Source: Comamonadaceae bacterium
GTDB taxonomy: Bacteria; Pseudomonadota; Gammaproteobacteria; Burkholderiales; Burkholderiaceae_C
NCBI GenBank assembly: GCA_027486755.1
Contig: JAIXOM010000020.1
Coordinates: 1-34,280 of the forward strand
Direction of reading: 5' to 3'
DNA: 34,280 bases
Shown: one piece after another, positions 19,301 to 27,042 of the stretch
Numbering within the stretch: position 1 is the first letter of the stretch
Layout: every line of letters starts with the position of its first letter
Notes under the pieces: model-generated
Databases searched by the model: none
What the model saw: the letters and a program-made list of their open reading frames with translations, nothing else
What the model was told of the DNA's origin: nothing
Translations under genes and position numbers: made by a program

Positions 19301-22300
19301 GCTGGTTACGGACGAGACGCCACGCGCACTGGGCAGCACCGAATCCGAGGCCAAAAGGGTCCAGGTCAGGCCCTGGTCGGTCGACTTGAACGTGCCAAAG
19401 CGGTCAAGAGCAATGTAGAAGACGCCATTGGCCGTACTCACCCCGCTCATAGGCACCAAGGCGCCCGTGGTCGGTAGGCCCACATTGCTGGGCTGCCAGG
19501 AGTTGCCGTCATCGGTCGACCGGTAGATGCCCAGGCCCTCAACCGCAGCCAGCAGCGTGACCGTGGAATTGGCTGAACCCCAGACCACGCTGTAGACATT
19601 TTGACGAGCCACCGTGCTGGCAGTGGCCGGCGTGCCCGGCGTGGAGGCCAGCGCCACAAAGTTGGCACCATTGTCCGTAGACTTGAACAAGCCCACCGAG
19701 GTGGCAGCCAAAAGGTAGGAGCTGACTCCGCTGGGGCTGATCAGTGAAACCGTGGTCACCGTAACGGGGCTTGGCAGGCCATTGGCCCGGGTCCAAGAGG
19801 TGCCGCCGTTGTCTGAGTAGTAGACACCGCCGTTGGCCGTGCAGTCTGTGGAGGCAAACAGGCGCGTGCCGACGAAGCGCAGGTTGCGCACGAACATGCA
19901 GCCCAGCCCTGTATTACGCGAACTGCTGAAGGTCGCGCCTGAATCGGCGCTGTAGTACACGCCGTTGCCCATGCTGGCCGCCCAAATTTCATAGGACGGG
20001 CTACCGCTGGTGCCTGAAGCGGTCGGGAAGGTCATGGCCGTGGACCACAGGCGGGTGTTGGCAATGCCGTTATTCCTAGGCGACCAGTTGGCGCCGCCGT
20101 CTTCTGAGACAAAAAGGCCGCCTCCATCGGTGGCAATCCACAGCCTTTTGTCCACCGCCACGGTCATGGCGCGCACCAGACCACCGTAGCCGGGCGTGGC
20201 GCTGCCAGCCACTTGCTGCCACACCTGGCCGGGATTGGGCGTCGCGGGTGGCGCGGCACTGGCCACGGCAATGGTCGTGGTGCTGCGGGCCGGCTGGACC
20301 GTGCTGCTGCCGGCCTGCGTGGCCACCAGCTGGCAGTTGCCGGCCTTGCTCAGCGACACGGAATAGCTCGATCCGGTCGCCGTGCCCACCTGGCAAATGT
20401 CGGAGCTGGCGCTGCTCAAGGTCACCGCCAGGTTGGCGCTGGAGGTGGCGCTCACTTGGATCGTGCTGCCGGGCGTGCCTAGGACAGGCGCATTGATCGT
20501 CAGGGTCTGGGTCTGCCCACCGCCCGAACAGGCATAACAGAAGCTGCCGCTGGCCTGGGAGATCAGATTGAGGTTGCTGAACACATCGACCTGGATGGCG
20601 TTGACCACCAGGCCGTAGGTGGTCCCCGGCGTCAGGTTGGCGGGGCTTGCGTCGATGTAATTTTGTCCGGCCAGCGCGTTACTACCTACCCAAAGCGTGT
20701 TTTGGTTGGTGGCACTGACGATTTGCGCCGAGTAAAACAGCGGCGACGCGCTCGTGATGGCCGGCGGCGTCCACTCAATCCGAAATGGCGTGCTGGGCAC
20801 CTTGGAATTGTTGTTCGGCGTAATGCTGCTTACGCCACTGGTCAACCAGCTCACCTGGCTGCCTGCCACGGTGTCGGTCTGATTGCCATCGGAGCGAGCA
20901 ATGGTGGCAACGTAATTGACGCTGGCGGCGGGCGCCGTGGTGCCCAGGTCCATACTGGCCTGCCAGAATTTGCTGCCATCAGACTGCGTGTACGACGTGC
21001 CTTGGGCGGTCGCGTTGCCCGCAGACAGCGTCAAGCCGGTCACTTTGCCGGAATAGTCGGTGAGGTCAAAATAGTAAAAATACCGGAGCACGCCATTGAC
21101 CCTGGCCGTCAAGAACTGGCGAGATTCCTGCAAGCCCAGGGGCGTGTCCCAGTAAAATGCGCCACCGCGGGAAGTCGCCACAGGCCTGCCATCGTCGTCA
21201 TAGGGAAGGCTGAGCGCATTAACCAAGGTGCTGGTCAGGCCGCTGCCGCCTTTGGTCCAGGTTAGGCCATTGTCCTGGCTGCCATAGACCCCGCCGGTGG
21301 CAGTACTGTCGTCCCAGGAAGAAACCGTCAGCACGGTGACCGCCGAATTGCGCAGGTAACGCACATCCATCATGCGGCTGCCGCTGAACTTGGACACCTC
21401 GCTCCAGGTGGCGCCAGAGTCGGTGGATTTCCACAGGCCGTTGCCCGTGACGGTGCCGCCGGTGGCTGTGGTGTTGTACACCGTCAGCCAGAAGGTGCTG
21501 GGGTTGCTGGGGTCGACTGCTGTGCGGTTGGGGCGGATCCAGTTGCCGCTGGCATCCTTGGGGCCGATCTGGCTCCAGCTCTGCCCGTTATTGGTGCTGA
21601 TGTACAGACCTGCGTCGGTGGAGGCCAGCACCGTGCCGAGGTTGGTGGTGAGGCTGCGCACCTTCAAGGCATCGCCAGCCAGGCCGTTGTTGCGCGGGCT
21701 CCAACTGTTGCCGTCAAAGTAGTACACGCCCTGCCCCACCAAGCCCAGGTACCAACCCACGGAGGAACTTGGATCGATGCGAAGATTCGGAGACTTGTTG
21801 ACCATGGCCTGCGGCAGGCCCTGGTTCATGGGAACCCAGCGGGTCGAGGTGCTGTCGGTGACGAGCTTGAACACGCCAAAATTGAGAGTGGCCGCCCAAA
21901 GTTCGGCGCTGGAACCCGACCCGCGCAGCGACACATGCGATAGCCGCGGCAGGCCGGGAATCTTTGTCCAGCTAGCGCCTTTTAGGATAGGGCCGGTGGC
22001 CTGGTAGACGCCGTCTGCTGCGCCCAAGTAGGCCTTGAGCGTGGTGTTGTCAAAGGTCGAGTTGATGGTCCAACCTGCCGGCAAGCCTGTGCCGCGGGCG
22101 TTCCAGGTCACACCGCCGTCTGTGCTCGAATAAGCGCCCGCGTAAGTGCTGGCCCAGAGCATTTTCTTTTGCGCATCGGTGGCTGTGGTCGAGGCAGCGC
22201 TGTAGCGGTGCGCAATCTGGCGCACGCCAGGTAGCTGGTTTTCTGAAGCGAACAGACTCCAGCTTGCGCCCCGGTCGGTGGAGCGGTAGGCGCCCTGGCC

Positions 22301-23254
22301 ATCGAGGGCAATGTAGTAAGTCTGGGTGTTAGAGCCGTCTTGGCTCACGCCGCTGGACGGCGAAATCACCCCGCTGGGCAGGCCAGCGTTACTAATGACC
22401 CAGGTGTTGCCACCGTCGTCCGAACGAAAGACGCCAGCGCCCTCGACTGCGGCGATCAGGCGCATGGCGGGCGAGGCACCCTCCACATAGGACCAAGTGG
22501 TGGTGTACACCATCGGGCCATTGGGGCCGGTAGGGCTGCTGGGCAGCGCGGTCCAGGTCAGGCCGCTGTCCAGCGACTTGTAGATACCCTGGCTGGTGTT
22601 GGCCAGCAGGTAAGGCGTGAACCCCGAAACCAATGAGCCTGCCGAGTTCACCGGGTAGATCCAACTGGTGTTATAAACCGTGAGGTTGTCGCTGGGCAGG
22701 CCGGCGGACAATTTCCAGTTGGCGCCGAGGTCGTCGGAGTAGTAAACGCCGCTGGACTTACCGCAATCGGTGGAAGCCAGCAGGCGCGCTGGCGCCGAGG
22801 GCGTGCTGTTCGCAGCCAACACCCGCACCGAGCGCACGTAGGTACAGCCCAGGCTGTTCGCCGAGCTACCATTGATCGCCGAGAAGTTGGCCCCGCTGTC
22901 TGTGCTGAGGAACACGCCGGCCCCAGTCGTCGACGCAATCACCTTGTAATTACTGTTGGTCGAGCCGGCCAGGGTACCAGTGTCCACCCAGACGCTGGCC
23001 ACCCGCATGTGCGTGATGCCCGTGTTGCGTGGGACCCAGGTAGCACCGTTGTCGATGGTCTTGTACAGGCCGCCACCGTCAGTGGCAATCCACCAAGCGC
23101 CCGCCCCCTCCGGTGAAGGCGAGGTGCCCCGAACATCGTTGCCATAGCCGGGAGAGCCTGCGCCAGAAATGGGGCGCCATACTTGGGCGAACAAAGAGGA
23201 GCTTGCGAGCAGCAGCGCAAGACCGTGCACAAGAGATCTTGTCCAATTCTTCAT
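16397..23254 (-). CDS. Giant secreted protein: two Asp-box propeller halves, Ig-like domains, Thr linker, C-terminal GWNL module
   Basis: 2285 residues from the ATG at 23254. This start is chosen over the ATG at 23317 because it follows AAGGA and begins a clear signal peptide (M-K-N-W-T-R-S ... L-F-A-Q). Residues about 26-715 and 1010-1660 are two related halves, each with ten Asp-box motifs (S/T-x-D/N-x-G-x-x-W/F) that pair one to one in order. Such motifs mark beta-propellers of sialidase, VPS10/sortilin or GH74 type. Between the halves lies an Ig-like domain (about 913-1000) after a C-Y-A-C pair. Two more Ig-like repeats follow at about 1881 and 1968 (QSITFTKVG, QTITFTAITG), then a short TTTT linker near 2050-2065. 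The final 215 residues are the two-unit Trp-rich module ending G-M-G-F-W-V-N-M-P-Q-P-K. It is probably a surface or extracellular binding or hydrolytic protein; no catalytic residues could be assigned. Confidence 0.93.
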   Translation of the reverse strand: MKNWTRSLVHGLALLLASSSLFAQVWRPISGAGSPGYGNDVRGTSPSPEGAGAWWIATDGGGLYKTIDNGATWVPRNTGITHMRVASVWVDTGTLAGSTNSNYKVIASTTGAGVFLSTDSGANFSAINGSSANSLGCTYVRSVRVLAANSTPSAPARLLASTDCGKSSGVYYSDDLGANWKLSAGLPSDNLTVYNTSWIYPVNSAGSLVSGFTPYLLANTSQGIYKSLDSGLTWTALPSSPTGPNGPMVYTTTWSYVEGASPAMRLIAAVEGAGVFRSDDGGNTWVISNAGLPSGVISPSSGVSQDGSNTQTYYIALDGQGAYRSTDRGASWSLFASENQLPGVRQIAHRYSAASTTATDAQKKMLWASTYAGAYSSTDGGVTWNARGTGLPAGWTINSTFDNTTLKAYLGAADGVYQATGPILKGASWTKIPGLPRLSHVSLRGSGSSAELWAATLNFGVFKLVTDSTSTRWVPMNQGLPQAMVNKSPNLRIDPSSSVGWYLGLVGQGVYYFDGNSWSPRNNGLAGDALKVRSLTTNLGTVLASTDAGLYISTNNGQSWSQIGPKDASGNWIRPNRTAVDPSNPSTFWLTVYNTTATGGTVTGNGLWKSTDSGATWSEVSKFSGSRMMDVRYLRNSAVTVLTVSSWDDSTATGGVYGSQDNGLTWTKGGSGLTSTLVNALSLPYDDDGRPVATSRGGAFYWDTPLGLQESRQFLTARVNGVLRYFYYFDLTDYSGKVTGLTLSAGNATAQGTSYTQSDGSKFWQASMDLGTTAPAASVNYVATIARSDGNQTDTVAGSQVSWLTSGVSSITPNNNSKVPSTPFRIEWTPPAITSASPLFYSAQIVSATNQNTLWVGSNALAGQNYIDASPANLTPGTTYGLVVNAIQVDVFSNLNLISQASGSFCYACSGGGQTQTLTINAPVLGTPGSTIQVSATSSANLAVTLSSASSDICQVGTATGSSYSVSLSKAGNCQLVATQAGSSTVQPARSTTTIAVASAAPPATPNPGQVWQQVAGSATPGYGGLVRAMTVAVDKRLWIATDGGGLFVSEDGGANWSPRNNGIANTRLWSTAMTFPTASGTSGSPSYEIWAASMGNGVYYSADSGATFSSSRNTGLGCMFVRNLRFVGTRLFASTDCTANGGVYYSDNGGTSWTRANGLPSPVTVTTVSLISPSGVSSYLLAATSVGLFKSTDNGANFVALASTPGTPATASTVARQNVYSVVWGSANSTVTLLAAVEGLGIYRSTDDGNSWQPSNVGLPTTGALVPMSGVSTANGVFYIALDRFGTFKSTDQGLTWTLLASDSVLPSARGVSSVTSTTAGGTLYAGTQAGPYFSFDNGLSWVKGGAGLPGGMTSNVVFPSDGSTYAAAADGAYRLNSDGQTWTKIVGLPSMRQGHLVAAGADVYASTDSFGVYKLVNSNQWVPMNKGLPTDLLFNSPSVRQDTDNASALWAGLYGGGIYYYDPSAQSWQARNTGLSGDAMKVRSLALRGATILAATDGGVYISQDKGASWALSGPKLSAGFLRAERVAIDRRDPNSYYAAVSNSDALGASKDGNGLWVSRDRGSSWALVPALSGFKISDVRSFATNADYILTAASSDTDSTKSGLWISEDNGNTWWRTTSGIPSWYVNGVFFDARNDDGAQVYVATRGTGLFTFAGDAAQSGFTNFWRNFDSFTDLSSGSPTSYSVSFGLPDPQLLVSSITLSNGSTSTSSSQRYDGSFYTWMSLGTTAPNLNTTYTGVVSLKSGSPVAVNFKMGGLSWANRYPTSIGVLPCAAGAINCLPQIVWTPSAQAVYNTYYRVTVHIPNGAGRIWETELPPGTTSVAYTGPAFVAGTNYEIQVNAQQSSNSVSNQLSDLAGGPEYNAIASVRYTPGSDSRGTQSITFTKVGISAVGNSGTLAATASSGGAVNFTSDTPSVCWVNGSTLTLLSPGACVLNAFQAGTAGFKPAAASQTFTVTGGQIGGTQPQTITFTAITGLKAGGSATLSATATSGLAVGFSADPATTCTVSGNLLNAVSAGTCLVTAYQGGNGSFQPASTTQSVVITASTTGGTTTTVGSTTTTTAFSAKVKINPGWNLLGNGFSFGIDVTKIFGDRAQFNTVWKWVASAKAWAFYAPSLTAENLAKYAADRGYQVLSTIDPGEGFWVNAAASVSTEPLDLRVDQTVDASPFSASNFASGGSNQLPASWSLIAVGERISPRDFNTALDLFGAPPSVGGSTSTVAENLTTLWAWDVTVPGSPGWMFYAPSLDNRNTLDGYITDKAYRSFGSTKLGPGMGFWVNMPQPK

Positions 23255-23283
23255 GTTTTTCCTTTTGGAACCAGCTACCCGCG

Positions 23284-23311
23284 ATGCTAACAGCTCGATA
23301 CAACCTTGCAA
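23284..23311 (-). promoter_or_regulatory. Weak candidate promoter for the giant secreted protein
   Basis: On the minus strand TTGCAA (23311-23306) and TAGCAT (23289-23284) are 16 bases apart, each matching four of six sigma70 positions. The leader would be about 23 bases. The 125-base gap to the upstream pseudopilin gene holds nothing else I can identify, so read-through from the pseudopilin operon is an alternative. Confidence 0.3.
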
Positions 23312-23379
23312 CATCACGATACGCTTTGGTGACTAATTTGATCTGACAAGGGAAAACCCGATGAATACACCCCAGCCGG

Positions 23380-24039
23380 TCAACCGCCTCCCATGCCGCG
23401 GGGGCCAGCGGTGCCGATCACTCGGGGCTTGGGAACGAATTTCCAGTCCCGGTAGGAATAGGCGCTGGGGTCGGGCTCCAGCGGCTCGCCTTCGGGTGAG
23501 GCGCTGCTGACTTGCACCACTCCAGCCACAAGATTTAGCCGCACGCTGGCGTTTTCAGCTGGAAACAGGGCCGAGGCCGACGGCTTGGTGTTGAGAACCT
23601 CGAGCTTGGTGCGCACAAACTGTTCGATGTCCTGATCGGCCAGAGAAAAGCCCTGACGCTTCATAGGCTCTTGGATGGACATACTGAAGACACCCAGGAT
23701 GCCACCATCCGGCGCCTTGACCAGGCCCCATTCGGACTTGCCGGTCATCGGGTCGGCATAAATGCGCCTAAGGTGGCGCACCGTAGAAGGAAACCGAGGG
23801 TCCTGCAGCAGGTCCTCCAGTTTCCTGGGGGGCTGACCTGACCCGCCAGGCGCATTCCGGTACCGGTCAATCGCCTCGCGAAACTCGCTGCCCACCGCCA
23901 GGAGTTCCTGCTCCTTGTCATGCCGATCAACAGATTTGAGCCAACGGACGGCGCCTAGAAGCGCAAACCCGAACAAGGCCAGGAGTACAAATACCCCCAG
24001 GATCACGGCCCCCTGGCTTCGACGCGGGGAGGTGCTCAC
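23380..24039 (-). CDS. Atypical pseudopilin (type II secretion / MSHA-like minor subunit)
   Basis: 219 residues from a GTG at 24039, which overlaps the upstream stop as GTGA; a GTG one codon earlier is possible. The N-terminus R-R-S-Q-G-A-V-I-L-G-V-F-V is a prepilin-like hydrophobic helix (about 10-32) but has Gly instead of Glu at mature position 5. The middle has R-R-I-Y-A-D-P-M-T-G-K-S-E-W-G-L-V and A-P-D-G-G-I-L-G-V-F-S, followed near the end by Y-R-D-W-K-F-V. As I recall, these features mark a betaproteobacterial family of pseudopilin-like proteins that also lack Glu5. Subunits without Glu5, like GspK, sit at the tip of the pseudopilus. It is last in the three-gene pseudopilin group 24921-23380. 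Confidence 0.82.
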   Translation of the reverse strand: MSTSPRRSQGAVILGVFVLLALFGFALLGAVRWLKSVDRHDKEQELLAVGSEFREAIDRYRNAPGGSGQPPRKLEDLLQDPRFPSTVRHLRRIYADPMTGKSEWGLVKAPDGGILGVFSMSIQEPMKRQGFSLADQDIEQFVRTKLEVLNTKPSASALFPAENASVRLNLVAGVVQVSSASPEGEPLEPDPSAYSYRDWKFVPKPRVIGTAGPRGMGGG

Positions 24040-24461
24040 CACCGCCGAATGTCCTGGCCGGTACGCGATGCACCCTCGGCGCCCGACTGCACATCGTAGA
24101 CACCGCTACCCGCCTGGCCTTGCGGACTGGGCGCGATCAGAATCCAGGTATCGGAAGACTCTGTGAGAGGGTCCTGGGGTACAGCCCGCAAGTAGCCCGC
24201 CTGCACGAGCGCCTCCAAAGTCGCCGGGTAATTACCCCGGTCTGCGTGGTACTGATCGATCGCGTCGCGCATGCGTGCAAGCGTAGACTTCAGGGCCGCT
24301 TCCCTGGCGCTGTCGACCGAGCCGATGTAGCGAGGCACCACAATACTGAGTAAGGTGGCGATGATGGCCATGACCACCAACAGCTCAACCAATGTGAATC
24401 CTCTGGCCAGCGCACGGCCAGATCGTCCCCCCGCCTTACCAGTCCTTGTAGGCCAAGCCAT
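24036..24461 (-). CDS. Pseudopilin (GspG/GspH-like)
   Basis: 141 residues from the ATG at 24461. This start follows AAAGGG and is preferred over an ATG at 24503, which would lengthen the leader to 35 residues. The prepilin peptidase site is A-R-G21 before F-T-L-V-E-L-L-V-V-M, with Glu at mature position 5. The first half of the mature protein is the usual long helix, followed by a short GspG-like body with Y-P-A-T-L-E-A-L and V-P-Q-D-P-L. No calcium loop like that of the 26484-26927 protein is seen, so it is probably a minor subunit. It overlaps the upstream gene by 26 bases and the downstream gene by four. Confidence 0.88.
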   Translation of the reverse strand: MAWPTRTGKAGGRSGRALARGFTLVELLVVMAIIATLLSIVVPRYIGSVDSAREAALKSTLARMRDAIDQYHADRGNYPATLEALVQAGYLRAVPQDPLTESSDTWILIAPSPQGQAGSGVYDVQSGAEGASRTGQDIRRW

Positions 24462-24921
24462 TGCTACCCTTTCCCGTGCTGAGGGAATACACATCAAACA
24501 CATCTTCGCCGGCTACAGGAGTCTTGGCATCGGAAGCGTAACTGCGCAAGCCCCAGCGAGGAACAACGCTTTCAGAAGCCGGCTGAAAGGGATCTCTGGG
24601 GATTCGCCGAAGAAAGAAGATCTTGCGCTGCTTGGGATCCTTGTTGTCGGTGACGCCTTCAACCAGCACCTCGAGATTGGGCGGATAGCCGGTGGCGTCG
24701 GCCTTCCTGAGAATTCGGCCCTCGTCTGAGGCCTTTTTGTAGTCGTCAATGGCCTTTCGCAGATCGCGCAAGGCCAGCTTCAATTCGCGCTCCTTGACGC
24801 GGAGCTCTCCATAGCGGACGAAGGGTAAGGAGGCAGAGGCAAGAATCGACACCATCAGCACAACGACCAGCATTTCCACCAAGGTGAAACCGCGGGTGCC
24901 GTTGGAATGTGTGGCTATCAT
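24436..24921 (-). CDS. Pseudopilin (GspG/GspH-like)
   Basis: 161 residues from the ATG at 24921. An ATG at 24966 would give a 26-residue leader and overlap the divergent small gene; the shorter start gives the usual leader of about 11 residues. Neither start has a clear ribosome-binding site. The cleavage site is T-R-G11 before F-T-L-V-E-M-L-V-V-V, with Glu5 present. The mature part has a helix with K-E-R-E-L-K-L-A-L-R-D-L-R-K-A-I-D and then Y-P-P-N-L-E-V-L, R-R-I-P-R-D-P-F and W-G-L-R-S-Y. This is typical of GspG-like minor pseudopilins. It is first in the pseudopilin group and likely the start of that transcript. Confidence 0.86.
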   Translation of the reverse strand: MIATHSNGTRGFTLVEMLVVVLMVSILASASLPFVRYGELRVKERELKLALRDLRKAIDDYKKASDEGRILRKADATGYPPNLEVLVEGVTDNKDPKQRKIFFLRRIPRDPFQPASESVVPRWGLRSYASDAKTPVAGEDVFDVYSLSTGKGSNGLAYKDW

Positions 24922-24960
24922 TGAAGGGCGTCTGTCGATAACGGCCTGGAGGATATTCAA

Positions 24961-25299
24961 GTGCATGATTTTAGGTTGAACCCACAGTCTGGCCTGCGCT
25001 TGGCCAGGCTGGGCATGCTTTTGGTGCTAATCCTGAACCTGTCGGCGGTGCATGCACAGGCGCCCAGCAGTCCGGCCGCAGTGGCCAGGCCTTCAGCGCC
25101 ATGTCAGACAGACTGCGAACGAGCGCCCGCCGAGGTTGATTTCAGCCCCCCACCGGTGCCGGCCTTCATGCTCTCGCCACCCAAAGTGCCCTTGACCTTG
25201 GAGCAGATGGTTGAACAAGCCCGCGAGGCCGAAAGGCGCAGCCGACCACCCGTCTTTGCCACACCGCCCAGGCCGGGCATGCCGCCAGACTCAAAATGA
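24961..25299 (+). CDS. Small Pro-rich exported protein of unknown function
   Basis: 112 residues from a GTG at 24961; the ATG at 25015 is an alternative but would remove the basic residues before the hydrophobic stretch. A signal peptide is likely (R-L-A-R-L-G then M-L-L-V-L-I-L-N-L, ending V-H-A-Q-A). The mature part of about 80 residues is Pro/Ala-rich with one close Cys pair (C-Q-T-D-C) and a short helix near L-E-Q-M-V-E-Q-A-R-E-A-E. No family is recognised. It lies on the opposite strand inside the secretion block, between the pseudopilins and GspF, and its end overlaps the end of the GspF gene by nine bases. A small accessory or pilotin-like role is possible, by position only. Confidence 0.6.
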   Translation: MHDFRLNPQSGLRLARLGMLLVLILNLSAVHAQAPSSPAAVARPSAPCQTDCERAPAEVDFSPPPVPAFMLSPPKVPLTLEQMVEQAREAERRSRPPVFATPPRPGMPPDSK

Positions 25300-26475
25300 A
25301 TCTGCAAGCTCGAAGATCGGCAGGTACATCAGGATCACAATGCCGCCGATGATGCCGCCAATAAGTACCATCAGTACAGGCTCGAGTAGCTTGGCGGCTC
25401 GATCCAGGGTTTGCTCAAGCTCAGAATCGATGAAGTCTGCCGCCCGGGTCAGCATCTCGGCCATCTGACCCGATCGCTCGCCTGCCACGACCAAGCGCTC
25501 GGACACCGGCGTCAGCAGAGAATGCACCTTGAGCGCGTGAGAAAATGGACGGCCCTCCCTAATAAGCTCCCTCGCAAGTCGCAGGCGACTGCGGGTATGT
25601 TGCGTGGTTACCCCCTCGGTCATCTCCAGCGCCAGCACCGCCGGTATGCCGCCCTTGAGCAGCATGCCAAGAGCACGGTACATACGAATGAGCTCGATAC
25701 TCGACATCACCCCTCCGATGCCAGGCAGTTGCCGAATAACAAGCAACAGCCGATCACGTACAAGCGGCTGCCGAAACGATGCATAGACCGCAAGCCCGGT
25801 CGCACACAACAACGCCAACAGCCACCAGGGGTGTTCGGAAATCAGGAGGCCGACGCGTATGACCAGACCCGAAAGGAAGGGCATGTCGTCCAGGCGATCT
25901 GCGAACACGGTGGCAAAGCGGGGTACCACATATCCCAGCAGGAACAGGCTCACCATGCCCCCCAGGCCGAGAAGCATGGCCGGATAAATCAGCGCACTCT
26001 TGAGTTTGGACTTCAAGCCTTGAAACTTGGCTTCGTAGGCCACGAAACGCCTTATCGCATCCTGGATATCGCCAGTGTGCTCGCTGGCGGCGATAGCAGC
26101 CTGCAGCACGGCTGGAAACACAGCCGGCTGGTTGCGCAGGGATGCCGAAAACGACAGGCCTGACTTGAGGTCTGCCGAGACCTGGGCCAGCACCTGACTA
26201 TGGTGCGCCTCGGCTTCCTTTTCGGCCAGCGCGTCGAGCGCCTCGACCAATTGCAAACCCGCCTCCAGCAAGGAGAGTAACTGCTGGCAGAAGATCAAAA
26301 GCGAGAATTTGGCGCTGGACTTACCAGCCGTGAAACCAATGGGCGTGACGGAGATGCACAGATGGCCAGCCTCTTCCTGCTCCGCACGAACAACCTCGGC
26401 CGACAGGCCTGCAACAGTCAGCGCTTCAAACTGACGATCTCTGCTGACGCGCTTGACTTGGAACCGCCGGTCCAT
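25291..26475 (-). CDS. gspF: GspF/PilC/MshG-family inner-membrane platform protein
   Basis: 394 residues. Two homologous GspF domains are visible. The first starts near residue 58 (F-C-Q-Q-L-L-S-L-L-E-A-G-L), with S-L-R-N-Q-P-A-V-F-P and A-S-E-H-T-G, and is followed by a membrane helix at about 168-190. The second starts near 262 (I-R-M-Y-R-A-L-G-M-L-L-K-G-G), with G-E-R-S-G-Q-M, and is followed by the C-terminal helix at about 360-382. This polytopic protein is the inner-membrane base that works with the ATPase during pseudopilus assembly. It is eight bases downstream of the GspG gene and certainly in the same operon. It lacks only part of the N-terminal cytoplasmic extension seen in some PilC proteins. 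Confidence 0.95.
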   Translation of the reverse strand: MDRRFQVKRVSRDRQFEALTVAGLSAEVVRAEQEEAGHLCISVTPIGFTAGKSSAKFSLLIFCQQLLSLLEAGLQLVEALDALAEKEAEAHHSQVLAQVSADLKSGLSFSASLRNQPAVFPAVLQAAIAASEHTGDIQDAIRRFVAYEAKFQGLKSKLKSALIYPAMLLGLGGMVSLFLLGYVVPRFATVFADRLDDMPFLSGLVIRVGLLISEHPWWLLALLCATGLAVYASFRQPLVRDRLLLVIRQLPGIGGVMSSIELIRMYRALGMLLKGGIPAVLALEMTEGVTTQHTRSRLRLARELIREGRPFSHALKVHSLLTPVSERLVVAGERSGQMAEMLTRAADFIDSELEQTLDRAAKLLEPVLMVLIGGIIGGIVILMYLPIFELADSF

Positions 26476-26483
26476 GGTCCGGC

Positions 26484-26927
26484 TCAGCGGGCAAGATCCG
26501 CATTATCGCCCTCTCCACCTGGAACGCCATCCTTACCAAAGCTAAGAATTTCAAAGTCGCCGGTACCCGTCAAACGATAAACATAAGCCTTGCCCCAGGG
26601 GTCGGCCGGCGCTGCCTTTTTGAGATACGGTCCTTGCCAACGCGGATCATTAGACGGCCTGACCGTGAGCGCAGCGAGCCCTTCTTCGCTGGACGGGTAG
26701 CGGCCAACATCCAGTCGGAATTGCTCGAGTGCCTTTTCGAAGGCATCCATCTGCGCCATCGCAGCCTTGGCTTCAGACTTGCCAAGTTGTGCAAAGTACC
26801 TGGGGCCAACATAGGCTGCCAACAGCCCAATGATGACCATGACCACCAACAGTTCTAGCAAGGTAAAACCCCTTGCACGGTGGGTGGCGCGTAATCTGCT
26901 CCTGGGTGGCACACAGAGGTGGTTCAT
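26484..26927 (-). CDS. gspG: Major pseudopilin GspG with calcium-binding loop
   Basis: 147 residues. The leader ends A-R-G20 before F-T-L-L-E-L-L-V-V-M, with Glu5. The body contains G-R-Y-P-S-S-E-E-G-L-A-A-L, W-x-G-P-Y-L-K-K, P-x-D-P-W-G-K and a C-terminal loop G-K-D-G-V-P-G-G-E-G-D-N-A-D. These are the hallmarks of the major type II pseudopilin, whose loop binds calcium, and they set it apart from type IV and MSHA pilins. It is therefore the best evidence that this machine secretes proteins rather than building a long pilus. It is the first gene of a transcript with GspF. No clear ribosome-binding site precedes the ATG. Confidence 0.96.
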   Translation of the reverse strand: MNHLCVPPRSRLRATHRARGFTLLELLVVMVIIGLLAAYVGPRYFAQLGKSEAKAAMAQMDAFEKALEQFRLDVGRYPSSEEGLAALTVRPSNDPRWQGPYLKKAAPADPWGKAYVYRLTGTGDFEILSFGKDGVPGGEGDNADLAR

Positions 26928-26956
26928 AACAGATTGATCAATTTCTTATTGCCAAA

Positions 26957-26994
26957 CTAATCGATTAGGACAAAGGCTGCGAGGCCGAAGCCTC
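26957..26994. promoter_or_regulatory. Palindrome and hairpin in the gspG / glycosyltransferase divergent region
   Basis: A perfect 12-base palindrome CTAATCGATTAG lies at 26957-26968, and a GAGGC-CGAA-GCCTC hairpin lies at 26981-26994. Both are within the 115 bases between the start of gspG (minus) and the start of the glycosyltransferase (plus). The palindrome may be a regulator site serving both directions. The hairpin has no U-run and is not a terminator. Confidence 0.4.
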
Positions 26995-26996
26995 CA

Positions 26997-27025
26997 TCGA
27001 CAATACACTCTTCACATCGTAACAA
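26997..27025 (+). promoter_or_regulatory. Weak candidate promoter for the glycosyltransferase gene
   Basis: TCGACA (five of six) and TAACAA (three of six) are separated by 17 bases, ending 18 bases before the ATG at 27043. The -10 is poor, so confidence is low. Confidence 0.3.
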
Positions 27026-27042
27026 ACATCGGCTTGCGCCTA

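Noticed and set aside
23255..23317. ATG at 23317 as the start of the giant protein
   Set aside because: The ATG at 23254 has a good AAGGA site and begins the signal peptide directly; the longer form would bury it behind 21 residues.
26981..26994. Rho-independent terminator between gspG and the glycosyltransferase
   Set aside because: The stem is good but neither strand has a T-run after it, and no gene ends there.
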